A stretch of 64,000 nt of DNA from Geobacillus vulcani PSS1 (GCF_000733845.1 NZ_JPOI01000001.1:2085501-2149500); one strand, 5' to 3'; positions 18,139 through 29,171 are shown, counted from the first letter of the stretch. The notes: generated by a model not told the origin, from the letters alone. A program made the numbers and translations.

Positions 18139-18330
18139 ATGGTTCGACCGTTTGGCCCGTATCCGGGCGGCTTTTATCCGCCTTACTATGGCGGCTACGG
18201 CCACTATCCGTATGGCTACTATCCTTATTGGTACGGGGGATATGGCGGCTATCACCACTTTCCATACGGGATGCATGATGGCCACTATCCGTTTTCGCCG
18301 TACGGCTTCCCGCACTATGGAGGCTACTAA
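18139..18330 (+). CDS. Tyr/Gly/Pro/His-rich small protein, probable spore coat component
   Basis: This 63-residue protein follows GAGGAGG. Its composition is extreme: by count 18 Tyr, 16 Gly, 11 Pro and 6 His, in repeats such as YYGGYGHYPYGYYPYWYGG and HFPYG. There is no TM segment or signal peptide. Such low-complexity aromatic proteins occur in Bacillus spore coats, where they can be cross-linked through tyrosine. The sigma-K-type promoter upstream and the terminator just after it support an independent mother-cell transcript. Coat location is inference; no homologue was named. Confidence 0.75.
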   Translation: MVRPFGPYPGGFYPPYYGGYGHYPYGYYPYWYGGYGGYHHFPYGMHDGHYPFSPYGFPHYGGY

Positions 18331-18336
18331 GCATGA

Positions 18337-18356
18337 GGGGCGTTACGCCCCTTTTC
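18337..18356 (+). terminator. Terminator after the Tyr/Gly-rich gene
   Basis: GGGGCG pairs with CGCCCC around TTA and is followed by TTTT. Confidence 0.85.
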
Positions 18357-18486
18357 GTATGAACATGCCAAACAAAGCCCGTCTTGCCGCCCCGTTCCTA
18401 AATCGGTTTAGAAAAACTTGCAGGCAAGTGTAAACGTATGGTATGTTGTTTGATGAACAAACCAAAACGGAAAGGGACGTTGGACA

Positions 18487-19896
18487 ATGGTGAAACAGCA
18501 AATCGGCGTCATCGGACTGGCGGTCATGGGGAAAAACTTGGCGCTCAACATCGAAAGCAAAGGCTATTCGGTGGCGGTGTACAACCGTTCGCGCGAAAAA
18601 ACGGATGAGTTTTTGCAAGAAGCGAAAGGAAAAAACATTGTCGGTACATACAGCATCGAAGAATTCGTCAACGCCTTGGAAAAACCGCGGAAAATTTTGC
18701 TGATGGTGAAAGCGGGAGCGCCGACGGACGCGACGATCGAACAGCTGAAGCCGCATCTGGAAAAAGGCGATATTGTCATTGACGGCGGCAATACGTACTT
18801 TAAAGATACCCAGCGCCGCAACAAAGAGCTCGCTGAACTCGGCATTCACTTTATCGGCACAGGGGTGTCCGGCGGTGAGGAAGGGGCGCTGAAAGGCCCA
18901 TCGATCATGCCGGGGGGACAAAAAGAAGCGCATGAGCTCGTACGCCCGATTTTTGAAGCCATCGCCGCCAAAGTCGACGGCGAGCCGTGCACGACGTACA
19001 TCGGTCCGGACGGCGCCGGCCATTACGTGAAAATGGTGCATAACGGCATCGAATACGGCGACATGCAGCTGATCGCCGAAGCATACTTCCTGCTCAAACA
19101 TGTGCTCGGCATGGACGCCGCTGAACTGCACGAAGTGTTTGCCGACTGGAACAAAGGCGAATTGAACAGCTATTTAATCGAAATCACCGCTGACATTTTC
19201 ACGAAGATCGATGAAGAAACAGGAAAGCCGCTTGTTGATGTCATTTTGGACAAGGCCGGGCAAAAAGGAACGGGCAAATGGACGAGCCAAAACGCGCTCG
19301 ATTTAGGCGTGCCGCTGCCGATCATCACCGAGTCGGTATTCGCCCGCTTCATCTCGGCGATGAAAGACGAGCGCGTGAAAGCAAGCAAAGTGCTGGCAGG
19401 CCCGGCGGTGAGGCCGTTTGAAGGCGACCGCGCCCACTTCATCGAAGCGGTGCGCCGCGCGCTTTATATGAGCAAAATTTGCTCATACGCCCAAGGGTTT
19501 GCGCAAATGAAAGCGGCGTCTGAGGAATACAACTGGAACTTGCGCTACGGCGACATCGCCATGATTTTCCGCGGCGGCTGCATCATCCGTGCGCAATTTT
19601 TGCAAAAAATTAAAGAGGCGTACGACCGCGATCCGGAGCTGTCGAACTTGCTCTTGGATCCGTACTTCAAAAACATCGTCGAAAGCTATCAAGACGCGCT
19701 CCGCGAAATCGTCGCCACCGCGGCGATGCGCGGCATTCCAGTGCCAGGATTCGCCAGCGCCCTCGCCTACTATGACAGCTACCGAACGGCGGTGCTCCCG
19801 GCCAACTTAATCCAAGCGCAGCGCGACTACTTCGGCGCCCACACGTACGAACGCGTCGATAAGGAAGGCATTTTCCATACGGAATGGTTGAAGTAA
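18487..19896 (+). CDS. gndA: 6-phosphogluconate dehydrogenase, decarboxylating (NADP type)
   Basis: The 469-residue length is normal. It has an N-terminal Rossmann domain ([20 protein letters not shown], with NRSREKTDE giving NADP preference), substrate signature [12 protein letters not shown] and [28 protein letters not shown] with the catalytic region, and a helical C-domain ending in [14 protein letters not shown]. It converts 6-phosphogluconate to ribulose 5-phosphate and CO2. In B. subtilis (yqjI) it is next to zwf, but here 11 kb of accessory DNA separates them. A promoter of TTGCAG-18-TATGTT form lies about 50 bases upstream. Confidence 0.97.
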   Translation: MVKQQIGVIGLAVMGKNLALNIESKGYSVAVYNRSREKTDEFLQEAKGKNIVGTYSIEEFVNALEKPRKILLMVKAGAPTDATIEQLKPHLEKGDIVIDGGNTYFKDTQRRNKELAELGIHFIGTGVSGGEEGALKGPSIMPGGQKEAHELVRPIFEAIAAKVDGEPCTTYIGPDGAGHYVKMVHNGIEYGDMQLIAEAYFLLKHVLGMDAAELHEVFADWNKGELNSYLIEITADIFTKIDEETGKPLVDVILDKAGQKGTGKWTSQNALDLGVPLPIITESVFARFISAMKDERVKASKVLAGPAVRPFEGDRAHFIEAVRRALYMSKICSYAQGFAQMKAASEEYNWNLRYGDIAMIFRGGCIIRAQFLQKIKEAYDRDPELSNLLLDPYFKNIVESYQDALREIVATAAMRGIPVPGFASALAYYDSYRTAVLPANLIQAQRDYFGAHTYERVDKEGIFHTEWLK

Positions 19897-19902
19897 GCAA
19901 AA

Positions 19903-19937
19903 AACCCTTAGAGCCGCATGAGGTTCTAAGGGTTTTT
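19903..19937 (+). terminator. Terminator after gndA
   Basis: AACCCTTAGA pairs with TCTAAGGGTT and is followed by TTTTT. It marks the left edge of the accessory island. Confidence 0.9.
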
Positions 19938-20033
19938 GGCGCTTGATGAAACTTCTCTCCAACCGTTGACACTGCATGTAAGTTGCCCGACATCGTCGCC
20001 CGGCGGACCTTTCCGTTCACGCTGGGCATCTGA

Positions 20034-20209
20034 TTACGTGCGTCGATAAATGGCATCGCCGACAATAATCGTGATTAAAGAGATCAGTATCGTCAATTTG
20101 ACCGCTTTGTAGTCTAAAAGCGCAGCACTTGTTCTTCAAACATGTAGATGAAAAAGAAAATGATCATCAGCACGGCGAGAAATAAGGCAAATCGTTTTTT
20201 TCGATTCAT
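20034..20209 (-). pseudogene. Frameshifted small two-TM membrane protein
   Basis: ATG 20209 on the minus strand opens MNRKKRFALFLAVLMIIFFF then IYMFEEQVLRF and stops at 20114 after 31 residues. One extra T in the TTTT run next to that stop would continue as LDYKAVKLTILISLITIIVG, DAIYRRT, to TAA at 20034. The restored protein of about 58 residues would have two TM helices with a short acidic loop. The family was not recognised. As written only the first helix is made. Confidence 0.6.
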
Positions 20210-20485
20210 GAAGAGAAGTTCTCCCTCTATCTCCCCTTAATATACTTACAATGAATTTTTATTGGAAAATTTTTAAAAAACAAGAGCCTTTATTCCCATT
20301 TTTAAACCTGTAGATGAGCAAATTGGCTAACATACATTGACAATTAAACAAAAAAGAGACATGAACCGGACTCCTCGGTTGGAATCGATGTACCACCAAC
20401 TGCCGACAAGGAGGTCCATGCCTCATGGATCGGTGAGCACATGATCAAGGAAGTGAGACAACCTGATCCTTTCCTCCCCGGCCCT
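20210..20485. other. Intergenic stretch with no recognisable gene
   Basis: The first 130 bases are AT-rich and unlike the neighbours. The rest is GC-richer and reads in parts like coding remnants (for example SWIGEHMIKEVRQPD), but no frame is sustained and no transposase motif is visible. Confidence 0.5.
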
Positions 20486-20624
20486 CTAGGAGGGCGGTGA
20501 TTTCAGGAAGCATGCCGCTTCCCGGCATCATTTCTCAAATAGAGAAGCCTTGTAGCATCGAGGCTGCTTTTCACACGTTCCCTCGTTGATCAGGGGAAAC
20601 GGCGGTTTTTCACCAGTCTTCTAG
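20486..20624 (+). repeat. CTAG-bounded ~140-bp element, copy B
   Basis: It runs from CTAGGAGGGCGGTGA to TCACCAGTCTTCTAG, with the internal dyad TTTCTCAAATAGAGAA followed by GCCTTGTAGCATCG. It lies 32 bases beyond the stop codon of the Bce-like permease and is in the same orientation as copy C at the other side of that module. Confidence 0.72.
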
Positions 20625-20656
20625 GTGCTACATTCTGCACGAGCCCCGTTCTAAGC

Positions 20657-22582
20657 TCATAGCGCCTCACGAAGCAGCTGTTTGTCATAACGTACAGCCA
20701 ACATGCCAAACAGCGAATAGCAGACCGTGTAAATCGCCATCACCGTCAACATCGGCGTCCACAGTTCGGTGCCGAAAAAGAACCAGCCGGAACGGACGGC
20801 AAAATAGCTGTGAGACAATCCAAGAAGCAACGGAACCCCAAAGTAGAACAGCTGTTTCTGTCGGATGCCCCTGAAAAAGTCTTTTTCGGTGAATCCGAGT
20901 TTGCGCAAAATGGTGTAATTCGGCCGCTCTTCTTCGCCGGCGCCCATTTGCTTAAAGTAAAGAATACAGCCGGAGGTGACCAAAAAGGCGAGCCCTAAAA
21001 AGGTGACAACAAACATGATCAATCCGAATGTCTGTTTTTGATGGCGGCTCATGATCAGGCGCGAATCGGCGATGGAGGAAAACTCCATGCGTTGAAACAG
21101 CTGATCAGCCCGCTCGATATTTGTTTCGTCAGTCAGGTGAATTCCGATATGCACCTTTTTCGTTTGTGGATCGGTTTCTTTTTGCAAGCGAGCAAACATC
21201 GTTTGATCGACGACGACGGTGGGCATGCCGTGCGTGAAATGGTAGTTGACGTAATAGCCTTTTTTCATCCCAAGGTAATGAAGTGGGACCATGCGGCCGT
21301 TTTCTTCTAAGCGAATCGTTCCCGTTTCTTTAAACGGCAAGAATTGGCGGAGAATGTCCTGATATCCCGTCAGCACTGCTTCCCCGGGCTTGACATCGAT
21401 GCGGCCTGTACTTGTGTCGCTGATCACCGATAGCAGCGCGGCGGACGGCTGAAACTGGAGCCGGCTTTGATCAGCGATGTCTAAAATCATTGAAATATCA
21501 GTCGGTGCTTCAATGACATCGATCATCGTTTCCCGATAGCGAATATCATGAGATCGCAGCGCCGCCGTAAAACGGGCGGCATCTTTTTTGTCCGTGAACG
21601 CAAAGTCGGCGGCGACGTAGTTTTGCGCGGCCTGTTCGGCTGAATAGTAGGAAATATAGCTTAACGAAATCAACCCGATCGCGATGGCCGACACGGTCGT
21701 GATGATGGTGAGCAGCAAGGCATTTGATTTGATGCGAAACATAAGCGATGACATGGAAAGCACGTCGTCGATCGACAAATAACCGCCTTTCCGCTTCCGC
21801 CATAGGTGGAAGAGAAAGCTGATCGTTCCTTTAAAAAACAAGTAGGTGCCGATGATGACCGCGCCTAAAATGAATGCCATGGCCATGAATAAGCCTTGAA
21901 CGCTCTTCCAGTCGCTGCTAAACAATTTCAACGATATACCATAGCCGCTGCCGATGAGGATGATCCCGGCCATTCCCACGACCATGTTCCATACGGATAC
22001 ATGTTTTGCTTCGGTTGTGGATGTCGTGCGGAACAAGGATACAATCGTCTGTTTTTTGAGAAACAAGCGGTTCATACCCATCATGAAGACATCGATCACG
22101 CTAAACACAATCAACGTTTGCACCAATGCTCGGCCCGAAAAGGAAAGAGACGCCTTGACTGGAATATCGATGATTTTAAACAAAATCATCATCAACAGCT
22201 TGGAAGCGGCAAATCCCATCAATATGCCGATGATCAGCGTGCCGTAATAAAGAATGACGTTTTCGGCCGCCAGCATCAAAAAGATGTTTCGTTTCGTCAT
22301 GCCGATCAGCTGCAAAAGAGCGATCTCATGGCCGCGCCGCTGGATAAACAAGGAATTGGCGTACAAAAGAAAGACGGCGACAATCACGATAAGAAGCACC
22401 GCGCCCGTGCGGACGGCCGCCGCCCCTTTCACTCCCCCTTTGATGGCATCAAGGGATGGGTCGTACTGCAATGTCACGAACGCGAAATACAAGGCGGAAG
22501 CAAACATCAAAGCAAACACGTACAAATAATAATGTTGGATGTTTTGTTTCAAGTTGCGGAACAAGAGTTGCTTCATGCTCAT
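20657..22582 (-). CDS. BceB-like ABC transporter permease (FtsX family, large extracellular domain)
   Basis: This 641-residue protein has the ten-TM layout of BceB-type permeases: one N-terminal TM, two FtsX-like bundles, and an extracellular domain of about 200 residues between the seventh and eighth TM (roughly residues 310-515, starting after [18 protein letters not shown]). These permeases, with their ATPase, recognise lipid II-bound antimicrobial peptides such as bacitracin or lantibiotics and signal need to the BceS-type kinase. The gene overlaps the ATPase gene by 4 bases. Which peptide it senses cannot be read from sequence. Confidence 0.88.
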   Translation of the reverse strand: MSMKQLLFRNLKQNIQHYYLYVFALMFASALYFAFVTLQYDPSLDAIKGGVKGAAAVRTGAVLLIVIVAVFLLYANSLFIQRRGHEIALLQLIGMTKRNIFLMLAAENVILYYGTLIIGILMGFAASKLLMMILFKIIDIPVKASLSFSGRALVQTLIVFSVIDVFMMGMNRLFLKKQTIVSLFRTTSTTEAKHVSVWNMVVGMAGIILIGSGYGISLKLFSSDWKSVQGLFMAMAFILGAVIIGTYLFFKGTISFLFHLWRKRKGGYLSIDDVLSMSSLMFRIKSNALLLTIITTVSAIAIGLISLSYISYYSAEQAAQNYVAADFAFTDKKDAARFTAALRSHDIRYRETMIDVIEAPTDISMILDIADQSRLQFQPSAALLSVISDTSTGRIDVKPGEAVLTGYQDILRQFLPFKETGTIRLEENGRMVPLHYLGMKKGYYVNYHFTHGMPTVVVDQTMFARLQKETDPQTKKVHIGIHLTDETNIERADQLFQRMEFSSIADSRLIMSRHQKQTFGLIMFVVTFLGLAFLVTSGCILYFKQMGAGEEERPNYTILRKLGFTEKDFFRGIRQKQLFYFGVPLLLGLSHSYFAVRSGWFFFGTELWTPMLTVMAIYTVCYSLFGMLAVRYDKQLLREAL

Positions 22583-23334
22583 GGCCGAACACCACCTAGC
22601 ACGCCTTGTGTTTGCATAATGGCTTGGAAAAACTGCTGCTGCGTTTCGGTTCCTTTATACAGTTGCGTATACAATTGTCCGTCTTTGATAAAAACGACAC
22701 GGCTCGAGAAACTGGCCGCGACCGGATCATGGGTGACCATGATGATCGTCGTCTTCCGTTGTTTATTGAGTTTTTGCAGCTTGTGCAATAAATCGGAAGC
22801 TGATTTCGAATCGAGTGCGCCGGTCGGCTCATCGGCAAAAATGATGCTCGGCTCATGGATGAACGCCCGCGCCGCGGCCGCGCGCTGTTTTTGCCCCCCA
22901 GAAATTTCGCTTGGATAGTGGTTTTGGATGTCAATAATGCCAAGTTCAGACGCCAATTCGGCAAATTTCTTTTCCGCTTCTTGCTTGGGCGTTTTCGTAA
23001 TCGATAAAGGCAAAAGGACATTTTCCTTCACCGTCAGCGTGTCAAGCAAATGATACTCTTGAAAAATGAATCCGACATGGCGCTTGCGAAATTCCGCCAG
23101 CTCCCGGTCTTTCATGGCGACGATGTTGTTTCCTTCGATGAAAATCGCGCCCTCGCTCACCCGATCGATGGAGGAAAGGACGTTGAGCAGTGTCGTCTTC
23201 CCTGATCCCGACGGGCCCATGATCGCGAGAAACTCTCCTTTCTCCACGCGCAAATCAATGCCTTTGAGCACTTCTTGTTGATTTTTCTTTGTTCCGTAAA
23301 TTTTGCGGATGTTGGTTGCTTCGAGTATCGTCAT
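22579..23334 (-). CDS. BceA-like ABC transporter ATP-binding protein
   Basis: ATG 23334 lies after GGAGGGGAACAGGAA and gives 251 residues ([14 protein letters not shown]). Walker A is GPSGSGKTT, the signature is [13 protein letters not shown], and Walker B is [13 protein letters not shown]. The Q-loop [14 protein letters not shown] and H-loop MVTHDPVAA are present. It powers the adjacent BceB-like permease in antimicrobial-peptide detection or removal. The spacing to the kinase gene upstream (94 bases) may hold an internal promoter. Confidence 0.93.
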   Translation of the reverse strand: MTILEATNIRKIYGTKKNQQEVLKGIDLRVEKGEFLAIMGPSGSGKTTLLNVLSSIDRVSEGAIFIEGNNIVAMKDRELAEFRKRHVGFIFQEYHLLDTLTVKENVLLPLSITKTPKQEAEKKFAELASELGIIDIQNHYPSEISGGQKQRAAAARAFIHEPSIIFADEPTGALDSKSASDLLHKLQKLNKQRKTTIIMVTHDPVAASFSSRVVFIKDGQLYTQLYKGTETQQQFFQAIMQTQGVLGGVRP

Positions 23335-23428
23335 TTCCTGTTCCCCTCCTTCGTTTCTATCATAAACAAAACGGTTCTTTTTCTCCTTTGTTTGCTCGAA
23401 CAAAACAAGACAGCATGTGACAGTTTTG

Positions 23429-24433
23429 TCACATGCCGTGCATTCGGATCAGGTCGTTTTCCTGGGGAAATACGATCGTAAAGACCGTCCCGCGCCCCGG
23501 TGAAGATTCGACGTGAAAGTCAAGCAGAAGCGGTTGGGCGGCTTTTTTCGCCAAATACAGCCCCATTCCCGTCGCCGCTTCGTTTTGGTGTTCGGCAGTG
23601 GAGGTGAAGCCCTTGTCAAAAATGCGCGGCAAGTCCTTCGGATCAATGCCGCGGCCGAAATCTTGAATCTGCAAGTGGATATGGCCGTTTTCTAGAAAAC
23701 TTTTCACGATAATGTCGCAAGACTCGCTATATTTCACCGCGTTCGTCACGATTTGCCGGATGATAAACGAAAGCCATTTGGCATCGCTGAGCACCGTGCG
23801 GACGTTCAATTGCAGATCAAAGCCGATGCCTTTTTGCATGCACCATGGCTGCAACGGTTTGATTTCATTGATGAGAAGCGGCTTGAGCTCGACGTGTTCG
23901 ATGTATAAATCGTTTTCCATGTGAGGGAGCCGCCGCTGATGGAGCTGCTGATCGAGCAGCAAATGAATGCGCAGCCATTCGTATAGGAGCGATGATTTGG
24001 TGTTTTCCTCCTCGACTCGTTCGATCATGAGCCGCATGGCCGTCAGCGGCGTTTTCATTTCGTGAATCCATGTCAGCAGTTCATCTCTCTCTTGTTCCAA
24101 CGCTGTTCGGCAGACGGTCAGTTCCTGTTTCCATTGGTCCATTTGGCTGGCCATGGCGCGCTCAACGATGCGTTCGAACGGACTTGCCGCCTGCAGGCTG
24201 GAAGCGGGGTCCAAGGCAAGATGGCACGTTTGCAGCCGTTGATAAAATGCCGTTTCTTTTTTCCAACGGATGATGGCAAAGACGGCAAAGAGGATGGATG
24301 TTAAAAAGACGATATAAAGAGCGGAGGAAAAGGGAATCGTCGGATCAAGATAAGCGACAAACAGAATGAACAGCTCGAGGAACACAAAGAAGACAAGCCA
24401 GCTTTTTCGTTCCATCAAGTAGTCTTTGATCAT
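23429..24433 (-). CDS. BceS-like intramembrane-sensing histidine kinase
   Basis: This 334-residue protein has two TM helices (about 13-30 and 36-56) with only a few residues outside, the hallmark of kinases that get their signal from a BceAB transporter rather than from a ligand. The DHp motif is [15 protein letters not shown] (His124), and the ATPase motifs are [30 protein letters not shown] and GMGLYLAKK. It overlaps the regulator gene by 4 bases, so the pair is translationally coupled. Confidence 0.92.
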   Translation of the reverse strand: MIKDYLMERKSWLVFFVFLELFILFVAYLDPTIPFSSALYIVFLTSILFAVFAIIRWKKETAFYQRLQTCHLALDPASSLQAASPFERIVERAMASQMDQWKQELTVCRTALEQERDELLTWIHEMKTPLTAMRLMIERVEEENTKSSLLYEWLRIHLLLDQQLHQRRLPHMENDLYIEHVELKPLLINEIKPLQPWCMQKGIGFDLQLNVRTVLSDAKWLSFIIRQIVTNAVKYSESCDIIVKSFLENGHIHLQIQDFGRGIDPKDLPRIFDKGFTSTAEHQNEAATGMGLYLAKKAAQPLLLDFHVESSPGRGTVFTIVFPQENDLIRMHGM

Positions 24434-25119
24434 GAGCCGATCCCCTCTTCCTTTGCCATATACCCTTGTCCCACTTTCGTTTCGATGAAACGGCCCAAGC
24501 CCAGTTCGTCAAGCTTTTTCCGCAGCCGATTGACATTGACGGTCAGCGTGTTGTCGCTGATAAACCGTTCGTCTTCCCACAGCTGTTCGATCAGTTCTGT
24601 CCGCGTTACAATCGTGTTTTTCTTGTTCAACAGATGTTTTAAAATCAACAGTTCGTTTTTCGTCAGCTCCACCGTTCCTTGTTCATTGGTGACCGTGCTT
24701 TTGGCATAGTCGATGGTGGCGCCGCACCACGTTTGCAGGTGGATGGGGCCTGTATTGTAATCGTACACGCGCCGGAGCAGCGCCTGGATTTTCGCGATCA
24801 GCACGTCAAAATGAAACGGCTTTTGGATGTAATCATCCGCCCCAAGCTGCATGGACATGACCATGTCGGTCGGATGGTCGCGCGACGATAAAAACAAGAT
24901 CGGGACGTTCGAATGCGCGCGGATTTGGCGGCACCAGTGAAATCCATCAAATTTCGGCAGCTGGATGTCAATGATGACAAGGTGTGGCTGGCAGTGCGAA
25001 AATTCTTCCATCACCCGGCTGAAATCACGGATGCCGCAAACGTTGTATGACCATTGTTCGAGACGTTGTTTGATTTCTTGAAACAACGTGGCGTCGTCTT
25101 CAATGAGTAAAATGTTCAA
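24430..25119 (-). CDS. BceR-like OmpR-family response regulator
   Basis: The favoured start is TTG 25119 (MNILLIEDDATLF) behind GGTGAGAG; a GTG 11 codons upstream is also in frame. The receiver has D51 in IIDIQLPKFDG and Lys in DDYIQKPFHFD. The C-terminal winged helix contains LTKNELLILKHLLN and TLTVNVNRLRKKLDELG. It is the first gene of the RR-kinase-ATPase-permease order, and typically activates the transporter promoter of its own module. Confidence 0.9.
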   Translation of the reverse strand: MNILLIEDDATLFQEIKQRLEQWSYNVCGIRDFSRVMEEFSHCQPHLVIIDIQLPKFDGFHWCRQIRAHSNVPILFLSSRDHPTDMVMSMQLGADDYIQKPFHFDVLIAKIQALLRRVYDYNTGPIHLQTWCGATIDYAKSTVTNEQGTVELTKNELLILKHLLNKKNTIVTRTELIEQLWEDERFISDNTLTVNVNRLRKKLDELGLGRFIETKVGQGYMAKEEGIGS

Positions 25120-25195
25120 TTTTCTCTCACCACACTCGTTTCGATTCAACACTCTGTTTTCATTATACTTGTTTGAACGCAGGGGGAAAAGAAGC

Positions 25196-25333
25196 CTAGA
25201 AAGCGGGTGATTGAAGGAGCATGTTGCTTCGCCGCCTTGTTTCTCCAGTGGAGAAACCTTGTGGCATCGGCTTCTCGTTTTATGTCATCCGACGTCGGCT
25301 AGGGGCCATTGCTGTTTTTCACCGCCCGGAAGA
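25196..25333 (+). repeat. CTAG-bounded ~140-bp element, copy C (right end decayed)
   Basis: The left end is CTAGAAAGCGGGTGA. The internal core TTTCTCCAGTGGAGAAACC is followed by TTGTGGCATCGG as in copies A2 and B, and the right end GCTGTTTTTCACCG is recognisable but has lost its CTAG. It sits 76 bases upstream of the regulator start, so copies B and C bracket the Bce-like module as direct repeats. No gene was seen between it and 25592. Confidence 0.65.
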
Positions 25334-25592
25334 TGGGAAAGCAATGAGAGACAAACATGATCATGTTCGTCGCCTTGCCACTCATGAAAAAACAGCGATT
25401 GGCGGCAGTTGGTGGGCGCGGCCGAACGGCGGGCGTATGGCAAAAAGAGCTTGAAGTGATGAGCAACGATGGGCTATCATGGATATGAAGGATGGTTCAG
25501 GAATGGGCCAATAGCGGCGCTTGATTGTTTGCGCGATGCTATGCGCAAGGAATGCATTGAAGTTAGAAATCATCGTTCGACGGGGGAGTGGA

Positions 25593-27404
25593 ATGGGAAC
25601 AACATTCAGGAAAGGTTGTTTATTTTGTCTCTTCTTGTTTATCTGTCTTGTCCATGTGTCTCCTTCCGCTAAAGCGGAAGCGGCCGGACCGCGTACGCAA
25701 CAGCTTCCTGGGCGCGTGCTCGATTGGGTTATGGACGATCAAAACGGGTATATTTATGCGCTCACGGAAAAAGGGACGTTATTGTTTATTGAAGCCGGCA
25801 CATTGTCGATCAAAAAGCAAGAAACCGTTTCTCTGCGGGCATACAGCGCTTTATGGCGGAAATATGCCCAACGGTCGATCACTCTTCTTTTGCGGGACGG
25901 GAAGCTGTATGTACCGTCTGAAACATCGATAGACGTTTTTGACGTCAAAACGAAACGGCTGATTCAACGAGCCCCGTATAGCGGATTGCCGTTTGGCCTG
26001 TTGGGCAACAAAATCGTCACTTTCGGAGAGCGGTACGGGCGCGGGAAGACGACGTATGAGATGTATATGTGGGATTTGGCGGCGAAACGCCAAACAAGCC
26101 GGCTGATTGCTGACCCCAACTTTTCTGCCGTTTTTTCAGCGGAAAATACGTTGGTGTTCGATGAGAAGCGAGGTCTTGCTTTCATCGGCCGCAATTTTGC
26201 CATTCCTGATTTAGCGGTGTTGCGCCTGTCCGATTTGAAGGTGGTGAAGCGAGTTTCGTATCAAGGGCCGAGGGGCAGCGAGCCCACCCATCCGCTCATC
26301 GTTGACGGAAACGATGTGTTTTTTGCGGGTCGGCGCATTGATGCCGGAAATATCAACATGGTGCACGACTGTTATAACGGCCCTGTTTTGGATGTTCAAC
26401 GGACCTACGTTGTGACAAATGAGGCGGTGTATGACCGTTACACCTCTGCCAAGGTCAGCGCGCTCCCGTTCCCGACGAACTATGCGCTGATGGATGCGAA
26501 GTACAATTTGTACTTGATCAAAGAAGGTGAAAATCGAATTTACAAATATCCATTGCCGGCCGATGAGAGCTATTACGTTCGATCGTCCCATTATGCTTTC
26601 ACCAATGTGCCGATTTCCCGTTTGGCTTATGATTCATCGACCGGATGGTTGTATGTGTTGTCTGCTGAAGACAGCAAACTGTTTGTCATTCGCGCCAGCG
26701 ACATGAAAATAGTGAAAGAAATTCATCCCGGACCGCAGCCGACGGATATAGAAATTGATGGCGGCAAGGTGTATGTTGCGCTGTCGGGAGCGACGAAAGT
26801 GGCGATTTACGACGCCAAAACCATGCGGTTTCTTGGAACGGTGCCGCTGATCGCTGCTCCGCGCACATTGGCGATTGGGGGCGGGAAAATTTTCTTCACC
26901 GACAATAGCCGCACATTGATGGGAGCGATTGCCGTTTATGATATGAAAACGAAAAAACAATGGCGGATCCCGAAGGCATTCATCAACCCGATGATTGTGT
27001 ATGACAAAAAACAAAATGTATTGTATGTCGGACAGGAAGGAACATCGGATCACGACCTGTATGCGGTGCGGCTTTCCGATTGGCATGTTTCGGAACTGTT
27101 GTCCCTCCCTGGAGGGGACGATGCCTTTTTTATGAACGGCGGGGAGATTTTTTACGGAACGGCGCGCATCCATCCAGCCCATTCTGGCGCATTGGTGGCC
27201 GCACAATTTCCGGAGCCGCTGCGGGCGGCGAGCCGTCAATATATCATTACCAGTCGAGCCATTTATAACCGGGCAACAGGAACGAAAATCGCCGATTTGT
27301 CATCGGAAGCGTTGCTTGCAGCGGCTGGGGATGATGGAATGATCTTCACGTATCAAAAAGTGGTTGCCAACCATTATTTGATTAAGCAAAAACCGTCTCG
27401 ATAA
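25593..27404 (+). CDS. Secreted YncE-like beta-propeller protein of unknown function
   Basis: ATG 25593 follows CGGGGGAG and gives 603 residues with a signal peptide (CLFCLFLFICLVHVSPSAKA). The mature part is a long string of beta-propeller blades: YIYALTEKGTLLFIE, LYVPSETSIDVFDVKTKR, LYVLSAEDSKLFVIRASD, VYVALSGATKVAIYDAKTM and VLYVGQEGTSDHDLYAVR. There is no lipobox, TM anchor, sortase motif or catalytic signature. It is the second propeller protein in the window after the lipoprotein at 1.1 kb. Binding or scaffolding outside the cell is the safe guess. It has no partner gene nearby. Confidence 0.75.
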   Translation: MGTTFRKGCLFCLFLFICLVHVSPSAKAEAAGPRTQQLPGRVLDWVMDDQNGYIYALTEKGTLLFIEAGTLSIKKQETVSLRAYSALWRKYAQRSITLLLRDGKLYVPSETSIDVFDVKTKRLIQRAPYSGLPFGLLGNKIVTFGERYGRGKTTYEMYMWDLAAKRQTSRLIADPNFSAVFSAENTLVFDEKRGLAFIGRNFAIPDLAVLRLSDLKVVKRVSYQGPRGSEPTHPLIVDGNDVFFAGRRIDAGNINMVHDCYNGPVLDVQRTYVVTNEAVYDRYTSAKVSALPFPTNYALMDAKYNLYLIKEGENRIYKYPLPADESYYVRSSHYAFTNVPISRLAYDSSTGWLYVLSAEDSKLFVIRASDMKIVKEIHPGPQPTDIEIDGGKVYVALSGATKVAIYDAKTMRFLGTVPLIAAPRTLAIGGGKIFFTDNSRTLMGAIAVYDMKTKKQWRIPKAFINPMIVYDKKQNVLYVGQEGTSDHDLYAVRLSDWHVSELLSLPGGDDAFFMNGGEIFYGTARIHPAHSGALVAAQFPEPLRAASRQYIITSRAIYNRATGTKIADLSSEALLAAAGDDGMIFTYQKVVANHYLIKQKPSR

Positions 27405-27481
27405 ACCGCCGTTGCTTGGGGAGACGGGTGCTTTGCCAGAGCGGCATGGAAAAGAAGCGAACCAAAACGTGTTCACAACGT

Positions 27482-27516
27482 CTAGACGGGCTCGCACCTC
27501 CGCCCGTCTAGTTTTA
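27482..27516 (+). terminator. Hairpin and T-run after the beta-propeller gene
   Basis: CTAGACGGGC pairs perfectly with GCCCGTCTAG around a 10-base loop and is followed by TTTTAT, a plausible rho-independent terminator. The right arm is also the start of the direct repeat listed next. Confidence 0.65.
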
Positions 27517-27598
27517 TAACGCTGCCATACAAGCAGTCAAGGACGCATCAAAATGCAGTCGCCTCATGACGTCTAGTTTTATAACGATGCCATGCAAG
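27505..27598. repeat. Two 29-bp direct repeats separated by 36 bp
   Basis: Bases 27505-27533 and 27570-27598 share CGTCTAGTTTTATAACG and then TGCCAT, with two differences in 29. Only two units are present and no cas gene is nearby, so it is not called a CRISPR array. Confidence 0.55.
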
Positions 27599-27647
27599 GA
27601 TGATGTTTAAGGCGTTCAATCACGGAAACACGTCCGTTCACAGATAG

Positions 27648-29027
<1,380 letters not shown>

Positions 29028-29047
29028 AGCAAGAACGAGTTTCAAAA

Positions 29048-29166
29048 GAGGGGCTGACCCAAAAGGTCGCCTGCCTTCAAGATAGGCACAACATACAGTG
29101 CGGCAGAAGCAGTCAGTACGTATATAGCGATGAAAGAGGGCGTCCCGGTCCTTTTGGGACACCCTC
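29048..29166. mobile_element. 119-bp MITE-like remnant with IS-type inverted ends
   Basis: The left end GAGGGGCTGACCCAAAAGG and the right end CCTTTTGGGACACCCTC (reverse complement GAGGGTGTCCCAAAAGG) are imperfect inverted repeats of the kind that terminate IS1182-like elements. No transposase lies between them. Family assignment is from memory of end sequences only. Confidence 0.45.
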
Positions 29167-29171
29167 TTTTT
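29133..29171. terminator. Bidirectional terminator between the GH1 and toxin genes
   Basis: AGAGGGCGTCCC pairs with GGGACACCCTCT (one mismatch) and has T5 on the plus side. It is formed by the right end of the MITE-like remnant and lies just before the PIN-toxin stop codon. Confidence 0.75.

Noticed and set aside
20337-20470. Transposase fragment left of copy B
   Set aside because: Short peptide-like stretches only; no frame longer than about 30 codons and no recognisable transposase motif.
21896-22918. A 340-codon plus-strand frame antisense to the Bce-like permease and ATPase genes
   Set aside because: It lies opposite two well-recognised genes, has no ribosome site and reads as low-complexity Lys/Gln/His-rich shadow sequence.
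27505-27598. Possible mini-CRISPR (29/36 spacing)
   Set aside because: Two units only; the first unit is the arm of a terminator-like hairpin.
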